This document shows positions 9,982-17,395 of a stretch of 64,000 bases of DNA, piece after piece. The notes beneath the pieces were generated by a model, which worked only from the letters and a program-made list of their open reading frames with translations, ran no database searches and had not been told where the DNA came from. Position 1 is the stretch's first letter. Each line of letters begins with the position of its first letter. The translations under genes and the position numbers were made by a program. Source of the DNA: Microcoleus sp. FACHB-61 (GTDB lineage: Bacteria; Cyanobacteriota; Cyanobacteriia; Cyanobacteriales; Microcoleaceae); assembly GCA_014695295.1 (NCBI GenBank), contig JACJNY010000043.1, positions 1 through 64,000 of the forward strand. The letters are read 5' to 3'.

Positions 9982-10233
9982 ATGAATCCAGCAGATCCAG
10001 AATTACAAGTTTGTGAAATTGTGCAAGTTAGTTGGCTAGACAGGTGGCAAGTTTACAAACGCTTGCAAGAACTCGAAATTCCATGCTGGTGTGCGGTTGA
10101 CGAACCTTTGCGGGCAAAAATCAGCACTGCCAAACAAGTGGCTCAACTAGCGAGCGTGTTGAGACAAGTCAGTGCCCCTCGGGACGAACTGGTGCAGTGG
10201 CTCGAGTGCTGCTGGGAAAAGGGCTCAAAGTAG
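9982..10233 (+). CDS. Small conserved cyanobacterial protein of unknown function
   Basis: An 84-residue soluble protein starting MNPADPELQV at the ATG of 9982; the longer frame from 9895 lacks family-like sequence. The segment VCEIVQVSWLDRWQVYKRLQELEIPCWC looks like a short helix-turn-helix-like helical domain with conserved Trp and Cys residues. It lies 67 bp upstream of the [2Fe-2S] gene on the same strand and may be co-transcribed with it. I do not recognise a function. Confidence 0.6.
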   Translation: MNPADPELQVCEIVQVSWLDRWQVYKRLQELEIPCWCAVDEPLRAKISTAKQVAQLASVLRQVSAPRDELVQWLECCWEKGSK

Positions 10234-10300
10234 AAGGAAGTTCGGCAACGAGCAGTGTAGATGATGGAACGGATGTAACCGATTTAAAGGAGTCATAACA

Positions 10301-10963
10301 ATGTATAAATCTGGCAAGCAAGTTTCCGAATTCAGTTTAGAAGGAGAAATCCTCGGCCTGATTGTTGAAGATGGCTGCAAACTTAAATATTTGCGACTTA
10401 GCAGCGATCGGGGAGTAGAATATCTTGTTAAACTTTGCAAGGAATTGCGGTCATTTCTGTTACCTGTTTTGACGCCCGGGTTGAAAGTTCAAGTTGTAGG
10501 TGAGAAAGAACTCAATTTGAAAAACGGTAAAATAAAACTTAAAGCTCGCAGCCTCAAGCTGGCTCTGGGCAATAACGACCCATCACCAGAACTGCTCGAC
10601 TCGACCAATCTGCCTTTTGTGGTATTGACATCCAACGATCGCGCGATCGCCAAAACCGAAGTCAGCTCTCCCACAGCAGTTCAAACTGTAAAAGCTCCGG
10701 CAAAAACCCAAACCAAAATATTAGTATGTCAAAAATCAGACTGCCTGAAGCGGGGCGCTGGAGGAGTCTGTAAAGCTTTAGAAAATGCTTTGAATTCGCG
10801 CGGTTTAGAAGACAAAGTGACTGTACAGGGAACCGGATGTCTCAAACAGTGCAAAGCGGGCCCAAATATAGTTGTGATGCCGGACAAAACTCGCTACAGC
10901 CGCATTGCACCGGCAGAAGTTCCAGCAATCATTGACAAACATTTTGCAGTTGTTAAAGCTTAG
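10301..10963 (+). CDS. (2Fe-2S) ferredoxin-domain protein with N-terminal beta-rich domain
   Basis: The C-terminal third has the thioredoxin-like [2Fe-2S] pattern: LVCQKSDCLKRGAGGVCKAL, then a long spacer and GTGCLKQCKAGPNIVVMPD, so the cluster cysteines of the NuoE/Shethna type are present. The N-terminal 90 residues (SLEGEILGLIVEDGCKLKYL ... GLKVQVVGEKEL) look like an OB-like beta barrel, joined by a Ser/Thr/Lys linker. Such proteins are soluble electron carriers or cluster sensors of unknown partner. AAAGGAG lies just upstream of the ATG. Length is 220 residues. Confidence 0.8.
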   Translation: MYKSGKQVSEFSLEGEILGLIVEDGCKLKYLRLSSDRGVEYLVKLCKELRSFLLPVLTPGLKVQVVGEKELNLKNGKIKLKARSLKLALGNNDPSPELLDSTNLPFVVLTSNDRAIAKTEVSSPTAVQTVKAPAKTQTKILVCQKSDCLKRGAGGVCKALENALNSRGLEDKVTVQGTGCLKQCKAGPNIVVMPDKTRYSRIAPAEVPAIIDKHFAVVKA

Positions 10964-11011
10964 GCGATCGCACGGATGCGCAAACAGTAAATTATACCAT
11001 TTTGGATTAAA

Positions 11012-12460
11012 CAATACTCCGGACAGTTTTTAAGCAGCCAGAGTACCATAAGACAAGACTGAAGGAAGATTTGGATGATTTAAAATCAAATCCGGGTCTA
11101 AATCTAACTTATCAATAAAGGTACAAAGTAGATGCTTATTGAATTCTAGGCGTTTATAAGAAGCCATTGAAAAGACAAACGACTTGGCAGATGAAGGACA
11201 ACTAGAGAGTTGATGTTTTGCCAAATTTAAGGCAATAAGACTGGCATTAAAATGAAAATCAAGCCGTGGTAAATGACGAGCTTGACAATCAGACAATCCC
11301 GTAAATTGCTTGGCATCACGAAAAATAAATTCAATCTGGAAACGAGCCTGATAATATTCAACAATTTGCTCAGGCGGTAAGTGAATATCAGTGCTAAATA
11401 ATAAAGCATTTTTAATTTGTCCGTTGGCTTGAACCTCAGAAATACAAGCCAAACTAATTGGGCAATTTAAACAACAACTCCACACAACTAATGTATATAA
11501 GGAAACTCCCGGTTTTAGGTCTTTAACAAAATTAAGACGACTCAAATCATGGCAGTCAACCTTACCATCATATTTACGTGGAGCTCCCAGTTTCTTTTGT
11601 TCACCTGTATAAAGATAGCGTAGGTTAGCATCAACTCTTAACTTGCCAATAAAGTCTAAATTTAACTCCCGCACAACATCCCAGAATTTAGAGCGGTAGT
11701 AATAGCCATCAGCGACCAAATAACGTACAGAATTTGGGAAGAAATAACGAGTATTCTTTAGATGTTGTGCATAGTCATCAACTCTTGTAGTGTCAGGCGT
11801 TGAGCTTTGAGGCGCCTGTTTTTTGCGAGATTTCTTAGACCAGCAATTCTTCGGATTTGGTGGCAGTTTTTTCACCGACTTTATTTGAGGGCGTGATGGA
11901 GTTTGTTGTACGCTTAAGCTATAAGATAAACGACTCTCTATTTCGACAATAGAAATCACAGAAATTTCCAACCCCTGTTCCGATTTCCCCGCTACACCAT
12001 TATAAAAATAACCCTTACCGTCAGTTTTTTTGCCACTTTTTCTTAAAAAAGAACAATCGATAACGGCAATGACTGTGTGTTCAGGATTTAAGGCAGATTC
12101 GAGGAAATATTGATTAAATTGTGGAAAATTAAAGCTTTTGAGAAAGTGACGACGGTAGGTTTTTTCGCTCAAATAACTATAACGACTGAGATTCGTGAAG
12201 TTGACCTTACCATAGACCAGCAAAATAGTTGAGAATAAAGTGATTAAAAACTTCTTTTGGGGTTGACTAATTCCTGGCATTTGTTGTAAGATGGATTCAA
12301 TAATCTTCATAAGGCAATCTGTTGAGCTTGTGTGTTTTTATAGCTTAACCTAAAAGAGTGCCTTTTTTTCTGTTTATTTTGGCTTCAGATAGCACTCAGT
12401 TTTTTCGCTTCTGTGCTTTATTGCGTAAGCATCCCTATTTAAAAACTGTCCGGAGTATTG
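11012..12460 (-). mobile_element. Intact IS4-family insertion sequence, 1449 bp
   Basis: The ends 11012-11033 and 12439-12460 are perfect 22-bp inverted repeats (outer part CAATACTCCGGACAG). ATTAAA flanks both sides (11006-11011 and 12461-12466) and is probably the target duplication. On the right it is the first unit of an ATTAAAGA array, so the duplication length is ambiguous. The single transposase gene fills the element, and its stop lies inside the left inverted repeat. Confidence 0.92.
11030..12310 (-). CDS. IS4-family DDE transposase
   Basis: A 426-residue transposase that cuts and pastes its own element. Catalytic residues are recognisable: the first Asp in IAVIDCSF (residue 85), the second in LVADGYYY, and the Glu in YQARFQIEFIFRDAK. 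The last matches the IS4 signature Y-(2)-R-(3)-E-(6)-K exactly. A Lys/Pro-rich linker (KKLPPNPKNCWSKKSRKKQ) interrupts the middle. With an uninterrupted frame and intact ends, the copy may still be active. Confidence 0.92.
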   Translation of the reverse strand: MKIIESILQQMPGISQPQKKFLITLFSTILLVYGKVNFTNLSRYSYLSEKTYRRHFLKSFNFPQFNQYFLESALNPEHTVIAVIDCSFLRKSGKKTDGKGYFYNGVAGKSEQGLEISVISIVEIESRLSYSLSVQQTPSRPQIKSVKKLPPNPKNCWSKKSRKKQAPQSSTPDTTRVDDYAQHLKNTRYFFPNSVRYLVADGYYYRSKFWDVVRELNLDFIGKLRVDANLRYLYTGEQKKLGAPRKYDGKVDCHDLSRLNFVKDLKPGVSLYTLVVWSCCLNCPISLACISEVQANGQIKNALLFSTDIHLPPEQIVEYYQARFQIEFIFRDAKQFTGLSDCQARHLPRLDFHFNASLIALNLAKHQLSSCPSSAKSFVFSMASYKRLEFNKHLLCTFIDKLDLDPDLILNHPNLPSVLSYGTLAA

Positions 12461-12504
12461 ATTAAAGAATTAAAGAATTAAAGAATTAAAGAATTAAAGA
12501 ATTG
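12461..12504. repeat. Octamer tandem repeat (ATTAAAGA)5
   Basis: Five head-to-tail copies of ATTAAAGA directly abut the right end of the insertion sequence. The array either served as the AT-rich target or grew next to it by slippage. The remaining sequence to 12928 shows no gene I can support; the small frame at 12670 lacks coding character. Confidence 0.8.
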
Positions 12505-12928
12505 GGAATAACTGAATCTGTATGGGTTTGGATCGCTGCCCTACAGTTGCATCATTTTTTGAAACTGCTATTAGAGATTGGGAAAAATCAATTTGATAGG
12601 ACTCGCGGCGAAAAACTCACATCGAGAGGGTGCTGGTGCGTGCATCTTACGCCTTAATTTGAGTTCGGGTTGTATAGCGCAGCCGCCAAAACGGTTAGGA
12701 GGCTCTTAATCGCTCAAACCTTTGATTTTATTGCTTCATCCTTCATCCTTCATCCGACTTCCCTCGAACTTCTTCCTTCCGCTATAGTTCGATCGCGCCA
12801 CTCGATTCACAGGCTATTGTCCCAAAAAACAGGAAAAATGACAAAAACTATCACTTAGGGGCTTCCTTCTGGAGAATCTATAAGGATAGACTGTATCTGA
12901 GACCCTGTGACTATTGGGATAAAAAGCC

Positions 12929-14260
12929 ATGTCAGAAGCTGATCTTCGAGCCAATCAGCACCAACCGCACCCTGCTGTTTCATCCGATACCGAACCATTG
13001 CAGTCAAATTTTGCTGCTGCTGGGGGTTTTGAGCCGATCGCCCCCCATCCGACAGACACTCCCGCAAGCGTTCCCCAACAGCCAGAAGAAGACTGGCAAA
13101 CAGTAGATTTTCCCAACGCGCTCAGCGTAGATGCAATTCCCACAACACCTGAAACAAAAAATTCGCAATCTCAGACACAGCCCACCGAGGCTGGCTCGCC
13201 CCCGATTTCAGACAATCTAAAAAATCTGCTTGGCAATGCCGAACAGGCTAAGAGCAAAGGATCGACCCCAGTCACCCTAATGCAAGCGCTGCACGAATGC
13301 AACCGCGACCTTTTGCAGCGCCTCGCCCAGCTAGAAACAGCTCTCGAAGAGTCCCAAAACACCTTGCAGAACCGCGAAAGTTTGCTAGAACAGCGGACAG
13401 CAGAACTCGAAAAGACTCAAGAACAATTGACGCGGCTGTTTGGCAAAGTGGAAGTTTCCCATCAAACCCTCCAAAGTCAAGAAATTTTAGTCGAGAGTTT
13501 AAGAAGCCATTTGGCAAGCAGCCAAGCCAGGCTAGCGGCTGTTGAGCGAGAATGTGCGTCTACTGTGCAGCGCTACAACGAACAGTTAAATCAGCTAGTA
13601 GTCACAGAAAATCTTTGCAGGGAACTTCGATCGCGCTTGCACCGCCAGCAGCGCCACACCCTGCAATTCAAAGCTGCCTTGGAAAGAAGTCTGGAGAGGC
13701 CGCAGGTAAAGTCGCCGATTATCGAGCCGCCTGACAATGCAGAGGATACCGCCACCGCGCAATTAGAATCTTTGCTAGCGGCGGTCAAAAGCTCTCAGGT
13801 TCCGCTGCCGCCAGCTTTCAACGCTTCCCCTGTCCAACCTTGGTCGGAACCCGCAGAGCATCCAGAGGCAGTGGCTGCTTCCGATGCGCTCGACCCTGAA
13901 GTCCTAGCAAATCTGGAACTCAAGCAATTAGCCCACGCATCCGGCATTCAATTGCAGGAAGGCGAAACCTACCAGCCTCAGGAGCCGACAACTGACTCGG
14001 CCGCGGTTGCGGAACCTGAAGTGCCGATGGCTGAGCCTGAACCCGAAACTACTGCTGTCAAATTAAGCAGCCCAGAATTGGCACCGGTTGTTCAAATTTT
14101 GAATTCAGTTGAAACCTTTGGCATTCAAGAAGTGCGATCGAGTGCGGCCAAACCTACAGCAGTCACACAACCCGACTGGCTGACCTTGATTGCCACTCCG
14201 CTGCGGCCTTCTAAAAAACGTCGATCGCTAGCTGAAATTGAATTGCCGAGTTTTCGATAG
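12929..14260 (+). CDS. Hypothetical coiled-coil protein
   Basis: A 443-residue soluble protein of unknown function. The first 120 residues are Pro/Ser/Gln-rich and probably disordered. Residues about 115-235 form a clear coiled coil with heptad Leu and repeated Gln/Glu (LLQRLAQLETALEESQ, LLEQRTAELEKTQEQLTRL). The last 200 residues are again acidic and proline-rich, with short conserved-looking ends (KKRRSLAEIELPSFR). There is no signal peptide or membrane segment. The composition suggests a scaffolding or filament-associated role, but nothing in the context confirms it. Confidence 0.65.
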   Translation: MSEADLRANQHQPHPAVSSDTEPLQSNFAAAGGFEPIAPHPTDTPASVPQQPEEDWQTVDFPNALSVDAIPTTPETKNSQSQTQPTEAGSPPISDNLKNLLGNAEQAKSKGSTPVTLMQALHECNRDLLQRLAQLETALEESQNTLQNRESLLEQRTAELEKTQEQLTRLFGKVEVSHQTLQSQEILVESLRSHLASSQARLAAVERECASTVQRYNEQLNQLVVTENLCRELRSRLHRQQRHTLQFKAALERSLERPQVKSPIIEPPDNAEDTATAQLESLLAAVKSSQVPLPPAFNASPVQPWSEPAEHPEAVAASDALDPEVLANLELKQLAHASGIQLQEGETYQPQEPTTDSAAVAEPEVPMAEPEPETTAVKLSSPELAPVVQILNSVETFGIQEVRSSAAKPTAVTQPDWLTLIATPLRPSKKRRSLAEIELPSFR

Positions 14261-14498
14261 CGAACTGAAGTTGCTAGTTATTAAGCTGTGAGTGATGGAA
14301 TTCTTAGTTGGTAGTTGGTAATGGGTAATGGCTAATGGGTAATTGGTAACTGCTCAGACTTACCAATTACCAAAAAGACAGTTTCTAAAACTTCCAGAAA
14401 CTGAGCCTGCCTCGTTTAGGACTTTGAGGGCTTCAGTCCTCCTTACCAACTTAATTAGAGTTATTGATGCGGACTTGAGATAACTCAAAACTCAAAAC
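14261..14498. repeat. Short spacer with TTGGTAA/ATGGGTA heptamers
   Basis: Around 14305-14390 the sequence is made of TTGGTAA and ATGGGTA-like heptamers in direct and inverted orientation (compare 55894-55965). It separates the convergent coiled-coil and cruA genes and may form hairpins. Confidence 0.5.
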
Positions 14499-16661
14499 TC
14501 ACACCAATTTTCTCCCTTTTCCCATGCCGTAAGTGAGAGCATAACTGCTAGTCAGCAGCCACAGCCAAACAGCAGGATACCGGGGCTCCAACCAAGGCTG
14601 TACCCTGCGGGCGAAGCTGGGAAGCCATCCGAACAGCCAACTGGCCAAAGCCAGCAGAGTAAAACTCAAGTAACTCCCCAGCCAGCGCCAAACATCCCTC
14701 AAGGTGACAAAATCTAAAATCCACATCAGGAGAGAAGGGTTTTTTCCGGCTGCTTCGAGAGCCAGCCGATTGAAAGTTAGCCAGTCAACTCTGTCTTTAA
14801 TAAAAGTTTCGGCTACGGCGAGTTTTTGTCCTGCCAAAATACCGAAAAAGGTATTGAGAATTGAATTAATTCTTTGGGGTGGCAAACTACGACCAGTGGG
14901 AACCATCATGCCTTTAGAAAACAGCCAAGTTACTGAAACATTACTCTGGTAGGCGCGAATTTGGTTTAAGTGATTTGCCGTCAACAAATTGTGCTTTAAT
15001 GCTGTATCCAAAAGGTCAGTTAAGCGGAAAAGATTGCGGATAAGAGAGCCGAAGCCGGTGAAAACGAGGGGAGATTGCAGGGATGCTGCGTCGCCGATCG
15101 AGATCAGGCGATCGATCGCCACGGCCCGATCGCTGCTGTTGGCGCTAAAATGCCCGGGAATATAACCAAAGGTCGGTTTTTTCCACACCAATTTATCGAC
15201 ATCGCAGCGGCGGTACTCCGGCAAAATTGCGAAAAAATCCTCGTACATTTCCAGCAAAGAACCGGGATTCTCTGGATGTACTTGGTGGTAGTGAAATAGA
15301 TAAACTGTCAGTTCTGTGCCGGCGCCGGGAAATAACTCCCAAATGAGCTGGCGCCCCCGAGAAATGTCCCCGTGAGTGTAGAGCACATCCCCGTACTCGG
15401 AATCCCACACTTCCGGCTCAAATCCTCCGTCGATGACTGCTCCCACCGTCGGACAAACGCTGTCAAAAGCCCGCCCTTGGTTCAATTGCCAAGCGATGGG
15501 AGAAGCCGAACCCATTGCATCCACCAGCAGCCTTCCTAATGCAGTGCGATCGGCTTGTGTCGGCAAGTGGCGCCCCTGAACTACTACTTTTTCCGCTTCA
15601 ACATCGGCTCTGAGAAACTCAGTTTCGTCCCATATTTCCCCGCCAGCTTCTGTTAGCTTAACTCCTGCTAAATCCAGCAATTTCTCGCCGTCCAAAGCTA
15701 CATTTAGTACCTTCGGCGTGTGCAGAACTGGCGCTTTAGCAACGGGCGGATTGTTAGCATCAAAAAACTTGTTGTAGCCATCTTTATATTCTCGGGCAAT
15801 CAAAGTTTCGATTTCTGCCGCAGTAAATAAACCCAAATCAATTAAGCTTTGAATTTCGTCCCGCGAAATATTCCACTCGCGATTCATCCGCCCGAAAGGC
15901 ATCCGTTCCACTAGCAGCACTCGGTAGCCCAATCTCGCCATGACTGCGGCGTGAATCACTCCCAATGCCCCGCCAATATAAATTAAGTCATAAAAAGTAT
16001 CGCCATAATCGGACACCGAAATTGTGCCTTCTTCCCTCTTCCCTGTTCCCTCTTCCTTCTTCCCTCTTCCTTCTTCCTTCTTCCCTGTTCCCTCTTCCTT
16101 CAAAAACACTACTTGTTTTGGCTTTTGGGGATTGCGGGTGCCTTCGCGCCAGCGCTGCTCCCACCAGTAGACGCGCTTGAGGTCGTATTCGCCATTAGGC
16201 ATTTTTTGGAAGTATTTGACAGTGAGGGGGTAATAGGGGGCAAGAGCGTCAAAAATTGACTGTTTGGAGAGGTCTATGACAGGGGGTTCCGGGTATCGAT
16301 CGGGAAACTTGTTTCTCACAGCAAGATTCAGAGCTTCCAGGAACTTTCTTTCTCCAGCGGGGGCGTCTTCTAGACGAAAGACTTTTAAATAAGTTGTGCG
16401 CTGCAGTGACCAGACAAACGTGGAAAGTTCTGTTGAGCGCCAATTTTGGTTTCCTGAATTGGAGTCAGCGAAGGCGGGTTTTGGATTGCCATTTTGAGTT
16501 CCAGACTTGAGAACCTCGGCTGCTGTGGCGGGTGAAAGCAGGCGAAAACCGTCAGGAGTAATAATTTTTTCTCCGATTCCGGGATCGAATTCGTGCTGCA
16601 ACCAAGTGCAGACGGCTGCTGTATCTGGTGTGGGGACTTCTAGATAAAGAATTTCTTGCAT
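14499..16661 (-). CDS. cruA: CruA-type lycopene cyclase (FAD-dependent oxidoreductase family)
   Basis: CruA-family flavoproteins cyclise lycopene to gamma/beta-carotene in cyanobacteria lacking CrtL. After a family-specific N-terminal 210 residues comes a dinucleotide-binding segment (DLIYIGGALGVIHAAVMARL), then NREWNISRDE, LLVDAMGSASP and IGDAASLQSPLVFTGFGSL. The C-terminus has hydrophobic stretches that may touch the thylakoid membrane. The QSPLVFTGFGS form favours CruA over its paralogue CruP. The length of 720 residues fits CruA. An in-frame EEGTGKK-type repeat (about residues 187-211) interrupts the region before the FAD fold. Confidence 0.75.
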   Translation of the reverse strand: MQEILYLEVPTPDTAAVCTWLQHEFDPGIGEKIITPDGFRLLSPATAAEVLKSGTQNGNPKPAFADSNSGNQNWRSTELSTFVWSLQRTTYLKVFRLEDAPAGERKFLEALNLAVRNKFPDRYPEPPVIDLSKQSIFDALAPYYPLTVKYFQKMPNGEYDLKRVYWWEQRWREGTRNPQKPKQVVFLKEEGTGKKEEGRGKKEEGTGKREEGTISVSDYGDTFYDLIYIGGALGVIHAAVMARLGYRVLLVERMPFGRMNREWNISRDEIQSLIDLGLFTAAEIETLIAREYKDGYNKFFDANNPPVAKAPVLHTPKVLNVALDGEKLLDLAGVKLTEAGGEIWDETEFLRADVEAEKVVVQGRHLPTQADRTALGRLLVDAMGSASPIAWQLNQGRAFDSVCPTVGAVIDGGFEPEVWDSEYGDVLYTHGDISRGRQLIWELFPGAGTELTVYLFHYHQVHPENPGSLLEMYEDFFAILPEYRRCDVDKLVWKKPTFGYIPGHFSANSSDRAVAIDRLISIGDAASLQSPLVFTGFGSLIRNLFRLTDLLDTALKHNLLTANHLNQIRAYQSNVSVTWLFSKGMMVPTGRSLPPQRINSILNTFFGILAGQKLAVAETFIKDRVDWLTFNRLALEAAGKNPSLLMWILDFVTLRDVWRWLGSYLSFTLLALASWLFGWLPSFARRVQPWLEPRYPAVWLWLLTSSYALTYGMGKGRKLV
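16029..16101. repeat. Purine-rich heptamer-like repeat inside cruA
   Basis: On the cruA strand this is a run of GAAGAGG/GAAGAAG/GAACAGG blocks, the same sequence family as the non-coding array at 56738-56878. It stays in frame and adds a Glu/Gly/Lys-rich loop to the protein. Confidence 0.85.
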
Positions 16662-16842
16662 GATTAGGCTCTCAATTCGGAATAAATTAATAAAGATGGG
16701 GGAGTTGACAAGGGAGCAAAGTACGTTATACTCCCGAATACTTATTTAGTTTTAAATAAGTTTACAGTGTTCTCAGATTTTTAGCTGATTCGCCGGAAGC
16801 CCCACAGCGGCTGAACATCTACTCCCTTCGGTATGCACTCCT

Positions 16843-17076
16843 ATGAATTATCCCATTCCTACGAATCCTCAAGAAATGATTGCTTTGCGACAGCAGCCGC
16901 TGAATGAAGAATTGGTGGCGTCGGCGATCGCGGGTGTGATTCAAATAGCTCGATCGCGATCTCAGTCTTTGGATGAGTTGAAGGCTGAGGTACTCGCCGA
17001 CGACAATCTGCTCGATTTTGCTCAGAGGCTCTGGCTGAGCGACATTGTGGCTCAAGCTTGGGAAAATTTGCCCTAA
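16843..17076 (+). CDS. Small conserved hypothetical protein
   Basis: A 77-residue protein (MNYPIPTNPQEMIALRQQPL) that appears all helical, with a hydrophobic core AIAGVIQIARSRSQSLDELKAEVLAD. It has no signal peptide and no recognisable domain. It is divergent from cruA, with about 180 bp between them that must hold both promoters. The even codon use and compact amphipathic pattern make it look real. Confidence 0.55.
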   Translation: MNYPIPTNPQEMIALRQQPLNEELVASAIAGVIQIARSRSQSLDELKAEVLADDNLLDFAQRLWLSDIVAQAWENLP

Positions 17077-17395
17077 ATTGTCCACATCTAAAGCACCCTA
17101 TAATATTTTTTGAAGCTGTCAGGAACCAAACGCGCCAGCGAATACATTGACAATTAAATTATTCAGAAGCCAACGCTACCAGGATTTACCAAATTTTAGA
17201 ATAGCTTTTTTTGGGGGCGGGCACTAATTCGACCGCAGGCGAGAAAGAAAGCTCAAAATTCAGGCGGGTTGTCACCCCCTCAGAGACAATATCAGGCGCT
17301 CAAAAATAACGGAAAACAGTAATCAAATTTTGGCTAACAAAAAGTTTTCACTAGAGTATGATCACAAGGATATTTTCGTAACTCACTAAGGTAAT
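17077..17395. other. Intergenic region upstream of the GH31 gene
   Basis: About 320 bp of AT-rich sequence with no gene, long repeat or hairpin that I can support. It presumably carries the promoter of the glycosidase gene. Confidence 0.4.

Noticed and set aside
12670..12858. 62-codon ORF downstream of the IS element
   Set aside because: Composition and repeats (TTCATCCTTCATCC) look non-coding and no family features are visible.
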